A stretch of 64,000 bases of DNA from Daphnia carinata. Its lineage: Eukaryota > Arthropoda > Branchiopoda > Diplostraca > Daphniidae. Numbering within the stretch: position 1 is the first letter of the stretch; every line of letters starts with the position of its first letter. The position numbers and the translations under genes are program-made. The notes under the pieces are model-generated. The model saw nothing but the letters and a program-made list of their open reading frames with translations, was not told the origin of the DNA and did no database searches. The stretch covers positions 12,832,971-12,896,970 of the forward strand of contig NC_081333.1 in assembly GCF_022539665.2 (NCBI RefSeq). Reading direction: 5' to 3'. Below are positions 12,701 to 26,075 of this stretch, piece by piece.

Positions 12701-13895
12701 ACCATCATGGCTACCAAGTAAGTCGACATGACTGGAGTTGTGTCGAAGAAGTCCCAGACGTATCCGGGCATGCCTTCACTGTGGATAATTCATGTGGTTA
12801 AATAAGAAAGCGAGTGATAGCGAAAAAGCAATGGCTTTACATTGGATTGGTTCTGATTTTAGGCATGTTACTAGAAGACTTCCAGGATTCTTTGCGGCCC
12901 AAAATAATGGAGAAACGAGCTTTCATATCAGGCTCATCAAAACAGGGGAAGGCGACACGAGCGTCGGCGGGTTCCATGTCGGAAGTCGCCAAATACCTAC
13001 ATCATAAAAATTGTATTAACGTCTGGTTGGACAAATGACAAACTCGCCGCAGGTTGGCGGTGAAAAGCTATAGATTGGATAAACGTGAGAATGCGAAACA
13101 ATGTTTATTGTATTGCGTTGATGTGTTATCTTATATATCTGCTGAGAAGATAGTTATACTTTGATGCTTGTGTGTTTATGCGTCAATCAGTTTCAACCTT
13201 TATCTTATTTGTGGCAATACAAAGACTACTTACTTGGTTTCATCATTTTCAACGTAGGAAGAACGGTAGAACCCAACTAGTCTATCGTTCAGGATGGAAG
13301 TGAATCCCATGGAGATCTTGTAACGTTTACCAGCTATTAAACTCTCTGCCGTTTTTATGATAACCTTCTGAAGAGTGGTTTGCTGATCCTCACAGCCAAC
13401 CACTGCCAGCGGAGCATTTGCTTCTAAATCCAGCACCTAATAACAGTAAAAGCATGAACGATTAATGGTTTACTTTAGGGCGTCGTGTTATATAACATGA
13501 CTTACCGTGATTGATAATTCATGGATGTCGATATCGACGCTGTTGAGTACAATGTTCTTGGTATCGTTGACGCAGTCGACGTATATTTCAATGTAGCCAT
13601 CGGTAGTGAAATTACCTTCTTCGATGAAGGGAAGTAACCGAATAGTGTAAACGCTTGGCAAAAGATCTCCGGGTAGTCGGTATTCCGCATCATCCCAATC
13701 AACGGCCGATGGCTTGCTTTCACGATTGGCGTTGATCTTCCAAGAGGGCTGCTCAGACCAACTAAACGGATCATAGCTACCTTCTTTTCCATTGTCTAAA
13801 ACCTTGTCTTTCAAATTCACCGACAAAGCCGAGCAGTTAGCAATCAGGCTAGTTAAAGCCAGAGCCATCAAAAGGGAATTTAAAACTCTCCTCAT
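9772..13895 (-). CDS. M1-family aminopeptidase N 2, STTPAP-repeat stalk, probable GPI anchor
   Basis: Second tandem member of the cluster with the same exon plan. The chosen start, [17 protein letters not shown] at 13895, opens a good signal peptide; an in-frame Met at 13973 lies upstream. Key motifs are [18 protein letters not shown] (about 12395-12435), [10 protein letters not shown] (about 12210-12270) and WLNEGFARY. The last exon holds a stalk with four STTPAPTT-type repeats and a hydrophobic tail, so GPI anchoring is likely. In the zinc helix Met replaces the Gln found in copies 1 and 3 (HELAHMWFG versus HELAHQWFG), and the N-terminal WWYxPSRKA block shared by copies 1 and 3 is absent. 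It arose by tandem duplication, probably with diverged substrate range. Confidence 0.87.
9851..9960 (-). repeat. 24-27 bp tandem repeat in the aminopeptidase 2 stalk
   Basis: Near-identical units (plus strand ggtagtggaagtggtaggtg) are repeated about four times and encode TSTTPAPT. Units this alike suggest recent slippage or unequal exchange. Confidence 0.85.
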
Positions 13896-15381
13896 TCTAA
13901 CGTTTTTCCGTTTGGTTGCAATTTGCGACGCCAAACAGGTTTGAAAAAGTGTGGTTTCAGAAACCAGTTCCACTGTTCTGAGGACGATTTATGATGTCGT
14001 TTGAGAGTAATCTCCAATATATTTGGCGTCTTATCATGATCTGTCATTGAAGACAAATATCGGAGCCTGATTGCTTTTTCAAACGTAAAGCCAACTTAGA
14101 ATAGCATAACCTTGCAGCATATCTTAGCAAACGCTTCAGATTTCTTTGGTTGCATCTCATCATTTTCCGATACCTAGTTTGACGTGCAGCATAAGGTGTA
14201 CGTAGCAGGCTGGACTCTTTACATTGCCCAATCTTTCTGAAAAAAAAAATCCAACTTTCGTCAACCGTCCAAGTTTCTTGTCAGAGGAAATGACATGCGC
14301 ACATGACAATCTAGAAAGTTTATATCTATACTAGTATACCTAGCATTGGCTATGACTTTGGAATAGGTTTCACGTGATGGACATTTCCTGACGACGCGTT
14401 GTTTGTTCCCTGTTAGAAAGTAACTTTGGACATTACAACAGGAACTTACAAATATTTCTGTGACACTTTGGATGCATGACATCATTACTTCTGACTAAGA
14501 AATCCAAGGCTTATGTAGAAAACAGATTGCTTATTCAGGGATCCATTCCGTGAACCATTATTCGAAATAATGTGAATTAACCCGGTTACCGCAATCAGCT
14601 CGGAAACGAAATTCACTTGTTTTCTTTGCTGCCATAGTCTGGCAAAAATAAGGGTCCTTTTAAAATGGCAGCAATTGCAAATATGTTTGGAGAAGGCAGA
14701 GTAGAGAAAAATAAATAAAGCTAGCAAACATGAACCTTTAGTACTGCGATTATGGGAAAAACACATTACGTAACGCTGATGAAGAGTGGTTCGGAAATGA
14801 ACTTTGTAGAGGAAATCTGTTTTCCTGGAACCTAATTGCGTCCGGTGTTTCTGAAGAATTTTCTTTTTTCAACGACATTTGTGACCTTTGCATAATTGAT
14901 TTCAGAATCTATTGGACGCTAGCCTTTTTTTTGTGCTCCTCTTCAGGCATCTGTGTTTGACGAGTTGTCAGTCTGCGTTGTTATCGCCAGTACAGCAACG
15001 CCTGACATAGACGATAAGAAACTGAAATCAAAATATTGTGTTGTTTGTGAAAATGATGAGTGTGAATTATACAATGAATTTTGCAAACTGGTAGCATTAT
15101 TGGCAATTTTCGCTTCAGGAAATGATTTACGTGTTTTTATTTTTCACAGCGCTGATGTTTGTCATCACATATGTTTATACGTCCGAGTAATGTATTTTAT
15201 AACATTCGTATCATGAAGCACGACGTCTGTGGAACCACAAACGCAACTAGGCAATTGCAAACGTGATATCGTAGCTAAAGCTCGCTTGCTTCATTCACAA
15301 CCACGCATATGGAGGACTGATCGACTAAAGAAAAATGGAAGCTAATACTTTTACAGGTAAAACATAAACAAGCTGCATAGA
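13896..15381. other. Intergenic between aminopeptidase 2 and 3
   Basis: Short ORFs on both strands (for example 14953-15216) match nothing I know and have no supporting exon structure. Confidence 0.5.
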
Positions 15382-18300
15382 CTAGAATCCGGTGAATGTC
15401 GCAATTGCTGCCATCAAAATGACGAAATGATTAACGAATGTACTGGTAGCTGAAGACGGGGTGGTGGCCACTGTCGATTGCGTAGTCGGGCTGGTACCTG
15501 AACTTGCTGTCGTCTCTTCTGGCGCTGGGTTTTGACTCTTAAGCCAATTGACGATGGTGTCGTAATGTTTCTGAACCCACTTAACATTCGTTCGTGCCAA
15601 TTCGATTCCTTGTCTGGCTGATGCAGAATTAAACGAAGTCGGGTGATCGGTCGACAATTTGATCAACTATAAGGATCAAACAGCAGGTTAAAAATCTCGT
15701 AGTGAAATTGTTTGAATGCAAATACCTTATCGAGTTTCTCGTCGGTATTGACTCGGTTGCATAGCGCACGGAATAACCTTGTTATAGCATCTCCACCGAA
15801 GCCTTCGTAACTGCCGAAACTGCGAGCCAAGACATTTCTTATTAGGTGTACCGTAATACATCGATCTACAGAAATTTTGCGCTTACTAAGCAACAATGTC
15901 GTCCCAGCGGTTAGTCAGGAAATCGAGTGCTACACCATGTCCAACTGGATTGGCTGCAATGTTGCTGAAAAGAGTATTGGCGTCTTGAAGCCTGATGCCA
16001 GACGTTGACGTGATCATCATTTCGAGCATTCTGCATGATAGAAGTTCAAAAAATGTGTTAAGTACCAACTCTTTTTGTTTTGAGACATAGCATTTGTTAC
16101 TCGTTGAGGATGCCAATGTCTTGGCTGCATGTTATTGATCTCAACAATTCCGTCTTCTCGTTGGCCAAAGTCGAGTCCAAGTATCTGTTGAAGCCGAATT
16201 GCCATTCGGGTCTACCTCCCTGAGCGATGGCCGTGCAAGAAATCAGCCGACGTAAATTGGGCTGTAATCTGCGAAGGGAAACACCAAAATTTCATTATAG
16301 CACACCGTTTTTTCCTATGTTTGCCAAGTTTATTCCGGGTTTATACTCTTTGGTGGCGTCCGCCATCCAGGCGTGGTAGTCTCTGTTTGCTTTGGTAATA
16401 CAGTTACTTATGTTCAGTCTGCCACAGGCCCAGCTGACAGCTTGCGAACGTGTAAATACGGTTAGATGTGCGTCACTATTGCTTGCTTCATATTTGACGT
16501 AATCGTACAAGGCTGTCACCAAGACGGTCATGTAGTTCTGTAAACGATACAAATTAGTGATTTCTAGTCATTTCTTTCGGCTAATAAAATAAACTATTGT
16601 TAGTTACCTTCCATTCTCGTTCATCTGGATATCCATAGAGCATAATATCAATGTAATCGAGAGCTACAGAGGCAGCTGTCCACGGTGCGTAGTCTCGTTC
16701 GTGTGACAAGTAGCGGGTCAGTTCCATGGCGGTCACGTAGGTCGTAAGGTTTGAGCGAGCCATGTTCAAATAATCGTCTAAAATCTGAGCTCGATTCTTT
16801 TTCGAAATGGCTGCATGGTTAGTCATCAGTTGATTTCGGATCATTTCGATATTTCGCTCGTCATAAATCACACGATAGTAACCTGTTAAATCATCTTTGT
16901 CACAATTTCTGGATTATTGAAACTAGTTTAAATCGACCTTCTTGGCCGACGTTGAAAATGACCCAGTTGGCCGACGAGCCTGGAAGCGATTGGATCACGT
17001 TGACACCGCTGCCACTGGGCATCCAATGTTTGCGGATGTCAACGAAATTGCTGGTGTACGTAAGCGGCACCCACCAGCTATAGTCGTTGTTGTCAGTTGA
17101 ATTCTCGTTTTTCCTTAGCAAGAATCTTTGCTAGAAATTTGAGAAAAAGCAAAAATAATGATTAACATAACCAACGTCTTTTATAGCGTCAGTTTTACCT
17201 GCGAAGCTACGGCGCTGTTTGTCGAGTCGTACAGCCTAGAGATATTAATAACAGGGTAACCCATCTGCCTTGTCCATGTTTCCATAATTGTTTCGACGGG
17301 GGCTGGAAGTTGGACGTTTTCAGTAATCGCCTGGGTATTTAGCGCATCCCACAGATCTTTTTGGACCGTATTTCCGTAAGCGCTGGACATTAACAGGTAA
17401 ATTGTTAATATTTTTAGATCCCACCTTTTGCATGTATAACATACTTTTTATTGAGGTAACTGGTCACACCACGCCGAAAGACTGGTTCTCCCAAAAAATC
17501 TGCGCACATGCGGATGATGCAACTGCCTGTTAAGGTATAATTATTATTTATCTTTCGCGATATCCGACCTGTTCTGCGAAACAAACCCTTCCATACCTTT
17601 CTCGTAAGAAATGGCGTCAAACATTTGATTAATTTGACTAGGTGTGTTGACTTCGAAATCAATGGGCCGCGACGTTTCGAGTGCATCAATGCCAAACACG
17701 TAATGCAAATCAGTTACGGTAAACTGTTCATTCATTTCAAACCCAGGCTCCACCTGTGTTTAATATGTCATTACAGAATAACACTCGAGTTGTCTAATCC
17801 CATTTAATCAATATTTACGTAATCAGTGCCAGGGTATTCCATGTAACTAGCAAATCCTTCGTTCAACCAGATAACATTCCACCTGTTACCCCCACAAAAA
17901 AATGTGAGTTAGCGCTACGTGCCCAAATCGTAAATGAAAGAAACCTACCAATCCATTGTGACTAAATTTCCAAACCACTGATGAGCTAACTCGTGCGCAA
18001 TAATAATGGCTACCCTTTGCTTAGCACTTGCCGAAGACCGTTTTTCATCGTACAGCAAATCCGTTTCCCTACGAAATCAACGAACAATGATTACAAAGTA
18101 CACTGACGCAATTCATGTCGACAAGTGTTATACCTATAAGTGATAAGTCCCCAGTTCTCCATGGCACCTGCGTGTGCAACAAAACAAATTAGAGTAAAAG
18201 GCAAAGAAATATGTGTTAGTACAAAACCGGACCAGCGGCAAAATCGGGAATAGCTGCCATATCCACCTTTGGCAAAGGGAATGGAATATTGAAATATTTT

Positions 18301-19574
18301 GTAACGTAATCGTTGAGAATCCTCGGACCAATATCTGCCGAGTATCTGTTAACCGAAATAATCATTAGAAAATCAGAAATGATGTTCAGAAAGCAATTGG
18401 AATAGGCACTTTGTTTGATTGCGGAAACTTGGCCGGGCCCAGATCTTGAATTGGACACCAGGACTTAGTGAAGGATTAGAAAGTTCACTAACGAATTCGG
18501 AGACCATCTAAATAAGGGATTAATTCACATAAGCGAGAATGGATTCGGCTGAAATGCTACGATTTTCCAGACGTACCATAGCAACGAGATAAGACGACAT
18601 TTTGACGGACGGTTCGAAATGGTTCCACACATAGCCTGGCATGTTTGGACTAAATAAAATGTTTATAATTGCACCCTAAACAGCAAACGTGCAATACACT
18701 ATAATTGTTATCAGGACAACAATACTTACATGGGTTCATCGGATTTTAGAGGCATGTTACTAATGGCTGACATAGTCGTCTTGCGACCGACGGTAATCGT
18801 GAAGGTGGCTTTCATATTTGGCTCGTCGAAACAAGGAAAAGCACGGCGGGCATCGGGGGCTTCCATTTGTGACACTGCCAAATACCTTGTACACGAAAAT
18901 GGTTGTTTGTAAAGTGTTCGTTTCTCGGATTGGTACGATTACTTATTAACGTTGTTTTCGACGTATGTGGACCTATAAAAGCCGCGCAAATCTTCATTCA
19001 AGTATGAAATAAATTTCATCGATATCTTGTAAGTTTTCCCGACAACCAATGGGGTTTTCAAGTTGATGGTGATAATTTCTCTTGGGTCTTGTTCGTCATA
19101 GAACTTCTCGACATCCCACTGTTTGCTGTCTGCAATGTCGACGACCTAAACAAGAACGATATAATCGGCCCATATGTTTCATCCTACCAGTTCATTTGGC
19201 TCGTATACCTGTATCGATTCTTTCTTAATGTCGAGTTCAGCGGCATTCATCGATATATTCGTGGTAGCAACTTTGCAATCAACTAATATTTCGATATAAC
19301 CATCCGTGGTGAAATTACCCTCTTCAATAAACGGCAGCAATCGGATAGTGTACGACGATGGCAACACCTCCCTGGGCAGGCGCATGTTTACCGTTTGAGT
19401 AGCTGCAGCTCTCACTAATCGCTCACGCAGTCCTTGGTACTTGTGCTCGTAAAGGGGTGCTTTCCGTGAAGGTGCATACCACCAAACGCTCTCATCCTTG
19501 GTCGATTGCACGAGCTCTCCGACAGCGATTGCAAAGACTGTTGCTAACAACAGCCCCAGTAAGACAACTTTCAT
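15382..19574 (-). CDS. M1-family aminopeptidase N 3, short Thr/Ser stalk, probable GPI anchor
   Basis: Third minus-strand paralog. It starts at the Met at 19574 with signal peptide [20 protein letters not shown]. It keeps [18 protein letters not shown] (about 18125-18165), [16 protein letters not shown] (about 17950-18000) and WLNEGFASY, so all catalytic and zinc-binding residues are present. The C-terminal stalk is only about 30 residues long and ends in a hydrophobic segment ([13 protein letters not shown]), again fitting GPI anchoring. The 5' end faces aminopeptidase 4, which is transcribed divergently 1.5 kb away. Exon boundaries mirror copies 1 and 2, as expected for tandem duplication. 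Confidence 0.87.
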
Positions 19575-21120
19575 TTCGAACTTTATCCACGTTGCAAAAG
19601 ATATTTTTAAGAAACGCAAACTTAAAGGGAATTGTATGATTTTTACAAATGTTACCTGTGATGCACGTCGACTTGAGTCCGATGAAGAGGCTAAGACAGA
19701 CCCCGAGAGAATAAAGCGGCATTTCCCCTAGACGTTCGTTTAAAAACACTAAAATGCTATTTGGATTCATTTACAATGCAATCTATTTTTGTTGGGTCTT
19801 CAGTTACAAATTCTTATCTTTTCAGTAGGTTATATTGGGGTGCCGATCAAGCCGAGTAACGCAAGTCAAGCTATCGCACGCTTGGCCTTCATCGTTGCGT
19901 GTAATAACCAGCAATTTACAACATCAACTAATCTCCGGCATTAAACCCTATACTTTAGCTGATGCACTCCTGTTTATTGCGCGAGCGGTATCCTCCAATA
20001 ATTTTTCAACGTGCATTTATCATCTTACAATCGCACCCACTTATTTATGATTCGTACAGCATAAAAATTAATCCTGGAAGAAACGTGTTTCATCCGGCCA
20101 TCTATCCTTTAAGTTTCTGGATTCTATAACCTTCAGTTTCACCTTTAGGTGGTTTGAGAACGAAAACTAGCTGACAAACACGTGACATCATTAAAGATTT
20201 TTAAACCGTTCCCTGTTTTTCTTTGGTCAAATATATCGGCTTTGTCCTTTGGCTGTCAATGACAATCCAGAGGAAGGGTAACGAAACGATAAGAACAACG
20301 GGCTCATTACCTTGCGTTCAACATTTCGAAAAAGGTAAGTTCATCACCCCTCCCCTTCTCTGCGCAAAAAATAGAAAGAGGTGACCCGTTCACACGTAAT
20401 GTTGTAATCAGACGGAAGGGAACGCGACCAGACCTGTCACCAATTGGATTTTGCATCAAAGTAAAAAATGACGCGATGCAATCATCAACGAAACTTAATG
20501 TAAGCCGAGGCACGTCAGTGATAGTAAGTGATTGATCGCTGAAAACGATTAAGGTTTTGAGACCATCAAGTGGCTTTCTGCGGTATAATTTTCCAGTTAA
20601 ACAGAATGCGGGCTTTCTGTCCTGTTACATTTTTTCAAGTGGAACGAGTTCACGAGCTATAACCAGATTCAGCGGGCATAAACACAATGACAGGTAAGTA
20701 TTGTTGGCTTTATTAGTGGTTTTTTTTTCTTCTAAACCGCTGTTATTCTTTTGCCTCGTATCTGTCATTATGTCCATTTGCGTATAGTGGTAAGGTGGCC
20801 GTAAAGTGATGAGCATCCTTAACAACGAAAGTAACGAAATCGTGGTTGGCTGACAGCACTTGCCGGCCAATGCCCGTCAGTGACACAGTTCCCGTACTTC
20901 CTGCTTGTATGTATCATTTGCCACAATAATTCCGCCTGTTTATTCTTTGAATGCTCCATTGAGTCATAGCCGATAGCCAATATGTTGTGGCACAGGCTTG
21001 TATGCCAAAGTCTTCCTTATTGCCAATCGCCCCATGTTGCTCACGTATTGTATAAAACTACCAGTCGTCTCAAAGCCAACCAACAGTCACCTGGACAAGC
21101 TCCATCAGAAATAAGCCTAA
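19575..21120. promoter_or_regulatory. Divergent promoter region between aminopeptidases 3 and 4
   Basis: A 1.5-kb region separates two start codons pointing in opposite directions. No conserved gut-specific element could be identified by eye. Short ORFs inside look like noise. Confidence 0.45.
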
Positions 21121-24100
21121 TGCTGCTCCAGTGTTGTCGTGCGTTTGTGCTGGTTTCGTCGCTGCTGGTCGTCGTCACCGCAGTCGAACCCGATACAGGT
21201 GTGCGTTTACCTCGTCATTTAATTCCTCGTCATTACACTGTTAGATTGTTGCCGCACGTCCTGGACGAGAAAGAAAATGCCACTCTGGACGGCTCTGTAC
21301 AAATCGACGTCCTTTGCATCCAAGATACTCCACAAATTTTCCTGCATGCTGTCGGCATTCGAGTGAATCTGGAATCCATCAAAATCTACGACCGAGGGTC
21401 CAAAGAGCGTTTTCCTGTCCAGAACATCACAGAGGATGTTGAGAACCAGTTTGTTATTCTTCACCTAAGACGAAAGTATCTCGTCAAGGGAGCCAATTAT
21501 GTGTTGGCCATGACTTTTATCGGTCGTCTCAACAATCAAGATCATTCCCGAGGTTTCTATCGTTTGAGGTACATGGAAGCTGGTCGACCGAGGTATGTTT
21601 CATTTTAAGAATTAGCGAAATTCAAGTGGTACGTTTAGCTTTTTATTTCTAGCATGATGGCGTTGACACAAATGGAGCCAATCGACGCTCGGAAAGTCTT
21701 CCCATGTTTTGATGAGCCTGATTTGAAAGCTGATTTTAGCGTCATTGTGGGTCGACCCGGTCACATGATTTCTGTTAGCAATATGCCTCTGTACAGAACT
21801 TTACCTATGTAAGTAAAGACCTGGCTGACTTTTCATTCGCATTTAATTGAAAGTGGACCCTCAACCTCAAATGGATTAATATGCAGGTATGGAGAAGGAT
21901 TTCCTGGTTATGAATGGGACGTTTTCCATCGTTCATATGCCATGTCAACGTACCTAGTCTCTGTGGCTATATTGGACAGCGCTTCTTGGTTGAGTATGTC
22001 AGACGGAAATGTCAACTTGAGATTGTGGGCTCGTCCGTCGCTTCTTAATCAAACAAGGTTTAAAATTTTTCCCGCTCAAGTCTCAGTTTAAGATGATTTC
22101 ATTTTCACTTTCTTAACAGGCATTCTTTGAAGGTAGCTAGAAAACTGCTTGATTTTTACCAAAACTATTTGGCGCTGGATTTCCCACTACCCAAACAGGA
22201 CATTATCGCTGTCCCCAATATAGAAACTGCCATGGAAAACTGGGGCCTCATCATTTCCGGCGAGCAGTTCCTCACACAGGAAGAGGGGGTTACGTCAGAA
22301 GCCAAGAAAGAAATCAACACCTTGGTGATGGCTCACGAAATGGCTCACCAGTGGTTTGGAAACCTAGTCACGTTGAACTGGTAATCTTTGCTCGTTCGGA
22401 TTGCCTTTTGTTGGCAAACAAGCAATCGTAATTATTTACTTTTTGAATTTTGAAGGTGGACAGACATCTGGTTGAACGAAGGATTAGCTACTTATCTTTC
22501 CTACGTTGCTGTAGACCAGGTGAAATTGGTCAATATTGAATGTATTTCACTAAACGTCAAAGTAATATCGTTTTGTTTATTCCAATACCGAATCAGGTTT
22601 ATCCCGATTACAAAATGATCGAAAAATTCGTTCTCAGTGAGATGCAAAAAGTGATGTTCGATGACGCCTTATTAACTTCCCATCCCGTTTACCGAACGAC
22701 TAATCAGACAGAAGAAATCACTTCAGTCTTTGATGTCATTTCGTACAAAAAAGGCGCTTCCATATTGAGGATGTTGAACGAAATGATTGGTCACAAAACT
22801 TTCAAGCAAGGGCTAACACGCTATTTAAAAACTCTGTAAGCGTATTCTTCCTTTCGTTTAAACTATTCACTTCCAGCCTTGTAACTCATCCTTTGATCTT
22901 CGTTAACATCCAGAGAATACCATAACGCTGTACAGAATGATTTGTGGTCAGCGTTCACAAGACAGGCAGTCATTAACAAGGTGAAACTGCCCTATGATAT
23001 AAAAACGATTATGGAGACCTGGACGCATAACGTTGGCTATCCAGTTGTGACGATAGCTCGCAATTATTCTGCCCGTACGGCCACGGTAGCGCAATCCCGT
23101 TTCCTTTTATACCAAGACAAGAATTCCTCCATCATAGACGATGGTGAAGAAAATCTTTGGATCATTCCATTAACTTTTACCACAGCACCCTCTGCGAACC
23201 AGGAGCCTCAACTGAGATGGTTGCCTCAACTGTCGCAAGCAGAGAAAATAGCGGATTTCAACGTTCCCGCTGACCAATGGGTTATCTTCAATGTGAATCG
23301 TACAGGTAATATATATTTCATAGTCTTTCATTGGACGAAAACTGGAAATGTATGAGTGCAGAAGTTGTAGTCTGATCACGCGCCTATCGTAAAAATGCCA
23401 ACGCTTTTATCTTCACATCGCTTTAGATAATCACGAACTAGGTGTATCTGTTTTTTTATTGCCCAGGATTTTTTCGAGTGAATTACGATGAGCGCAATTG
23501 GAATTTAATCTGGGCTCAGCTACTTCATGATCCACGACAGATTCCCACTATAAGCAGAGCCCAAATTATAGATGACGCGTTTCATTTGGCTCGAGCTGGT
23601 CTCTTACCATATCAAATGGCTTTTAATTTGGCCAATTATTTGAAGAAGGAAACAGACTATTTGCCATGGAAATCCGCTTTGGACGCCTTCAGTTACATTA
23701 ATATGATGCTGGCTGGCTCGCCGACTACCCACGAAGCGTTTAAGGTATTACAACTACGAAATGCTCGTTTCGTTTTTGGGATACTAAGAGCTGTATAAAT
23801 TCATTTTTCCTTTATGTTTTGCAGCAATTTGCAATTGGGATTCTGACGCCAATGTACCAACAAATGAAAGTTTTAGGCAGCAATAACAAAGACCCCGTGG
23901 CTCGGCAACTTCTTTCAGAGGCCACTAAATGGGCCTGCCAATGGGATCAGACAGATTGCGTCGAATACGCGCTTTCCGCTTATCGAGACTGGATGGCCCA
24001 ATTAAACGGCTCTGCAGTTATAGTGCCAGCTGATCTGAAACGCGTCGTTACCTGCACAGCGATACGTCACCTGAACTTGTCCGAATGGCAGTTTGCTTGG

Positions 24101-24763
24101 AAAAAATTCCAGGAATCCAACATTCACTCGGAAAAGGAAGATCTGCTTGCGGGAATGACTTGTACCACCAACACATCTCTTTTATCCACGTACTACTTGT
24201 TTATTATCAATGGAATCTCTAATAGCCAAAATTATTTTTAATAATGAAATTTCTTTTCACAGCATGTTGCAATGGACGCTGGGGAACTCTTCCCACCGGT
24301 TGGACAGCATTCACTTCCTCGATGTCATTAAGAATATTGCATCGGAAACGTTAAAGGGCAGAGATTTTGCCTTTGAATTCCTAGCTTCTCACTGGGATTT
24401 GCTAAAATTCAGGTTCTTATTTAATAATTTACGCTTTAAATTGAAATTAAACTAAATTTACATGAAATGCAATAACTGGTTACAGATACAATGATCGACC
24501 AGACTCGGCACTAGAAATGGTCGCTTCATCATTCAACACTTTGTCTGATTTGGAAAAGGTATGCACATTTAAAACAGGCTTTCTGAATTATTCCTTTCTA
24601 ATAAATAGTCACAAACATTCGTTTATAGATGGATGCTTTCAACAGTAATCATGGGGAGGGCGATCTGATTTCGTACCTTTATAGTGTAACCGAGGCCAAC
24701 ATTCAGTGGATGTCGAAACATTATCAAGCCATTGACGAATGGCTTCACCAGTTGCTAGTTTAA
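21121..24763 (+). CDS. M1-family aminopeptidase 4, TAMEN variant, no stalk
   Basis: Plus-strand member with twelve exons by my reading: 21121-21592, 21653-21808, 21887-22057, 22120-22380, 22456-22519, 22597-22835, 22914-23305, 23467-23744, 23825-24189, 24263-24411, 24485-24558 and about 24629-24763. Signal peptide MLLQCCRAFVLVSSLLVVVTA opens the protein. The zinc site is normal ([16 protein letters not shown], then WLNEGLATY), but the exopeptidase motif reads TAMENWG instead of GAMENWG. That motif and HEMAH lie in one exon, whereas the three minus-strand paralogs have an intron between them. The protein ends at IDEWLHQLLV with neither Thr-rich stalk nor hydrophobic tail, so it is probably secreted rather than GPI-anchored. 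A partial broken copy lies at 27809-29323. Confidence 0.87.
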
Positions 24764-25350
24764 ATTAAAGCTTACATTAAATTATTATAAAGTGTTATGT
24801 TTATAAGGAACTTCTATGTACCGACGAAAAATTAAAACGAGTAGAACAACAATACACATAAAATTGTTTGCAGCTAAAAAAAAGTGCAAAAAAAGTATTG
24901 AAAGGTGTGATCTTTATGCATTTATTGAATTTTTAATAATTTAGCTTACACGCCACCTTTAAAGCTGTAAATCATGAAGAAACGAAGGGAGTTCCCCGAG
25001 GACGATCGTTAAAAAAATATCACCTGTTGGAACTACTTAAAAATTATATTATTTACTCAACATTAAACGCTGTCGGAGAAAGTTACAATTTTTTCATCGA
25101 AATTGATAGTTTTTTTAATATACCGAACAGTTGTGCTGTGTAACGCTAGCGCAGTTTTTTATGCTTATTCAAAGAAACTTCAGGTTCCACGTGAAAATGA
25201 AACTGGGAAGGCAGGTAAAAACACTACAGAAAGGTTAATAGTGTTCTTTGAGTTGTTTACGTCGTTCATTTTTCAACTAGCCTTATAGTTTTTGCACCAA
25301 ACGCCAAAAACGAATAATAGTGTCGCTAATAGCAGTTTGTTTTCTTTTGA
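24764..25350. other. 3' flank of aminopeptidase 4, no gene seen
   Basis: AT-rich sequence with no exon or recognised repeat. Polyadenylation of aminopeptidase 4 should occur in the first 100 bases. Confidence 0.45.
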
Positions 25351-25379
25351 TGTCGAAACGGCTGGTTTAAGGAGAAAAC

Positions 25380-25605
25380 GAATCGCTGAATCGAAATCAG
25401 CGTTCAATTTTCATTATACTGTGTGAGTTTCATCGCATTCCAAGGGATGTCTTTTTTGGCCGATTTTGACAAAAGTGAGAAGGCTATACCCTTACCACTT
25501 TTGTCAAAATCAGCCAAATACCTAAATCTCTTGGAATACGTTAAAAATCACGCACTGTACTCGGAATTTAATGTTGATTCAGGAAAAGTGATTCGTTTTT
25601 TTCGT
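25380..25605. repeat. Fold-back repeat (imperfect palindrome, arms about 100 bp)
   Basis: The core arms ccgattttgacaaaagtg (from 25460) and cacttttgtcaaaatcagcc (to 25515) face each other around a short loop. Similarity continues outward through ttccaag(g/a)gat to the aatcagcgttcaatttt region. A further diverged arm copy lies at about 25800-25930. The pattern suggests a non-autonomous fold-back or MITE family. Confidence 0.65.
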
Positions 25606-25639
25606 CAAATCAATTGCTTTTGAAATATACCTAATAAAT

Positions 25640-26075
25640 GAGATGTAAAACATTAGCGCCGGAACGTGCTAGCGCACAACTATGTTAACCCGTTTTTGGC
25701 GTTTATTTTTAAAACCGCAAGTTTTGCGTAAAAATCAAGTCGATATATGTGATTCCCGTTTAATTTTGAATCGAAATATTGTATTTTTAACCATATCTAG
25801 AGTTTGGCGAAAAATGAAAAGGAGTCAAAATCAGGTTGTCAAAATCGACAAAAAACGAAATCTCTTAGAATTCGATAAAAGTTACACTGCATTGTCAAAA
25901 TTAAACGCCGATTTCGATTATATTAGTGGTATTTTCATTAAATCAGCCGTTTTATTGATATTATTTGTTTTATAGAAAAGTCGGGCTTATTATTTTGTCT
26001 GGCTTTTCTTTCTATCGAACCTACTTTCAAGCGCCGTAGGATACTGGCGCGCTAGTTAATAAGCCGCAAAAAGGA
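25640..26075. repeat. Mosaic dispersed repeat, copy 1
   Basis: It contains the blocks accgcaagttttgcgtaaaa, tttggcgaaaaatgaaaa, gaaaagtcgggcttat and tactggcgcgct. The same blocks recur in varied order at 32290-33190. No transposase is encoded, so it is probably a non-autonomous element. Confidence 0.7.

Noticed and set aside
14953-15216. ORF of 87 codons between aminopeptidases 2 and 3
   Set aside because: No recognisable domain, composition or splice context; likely chance.
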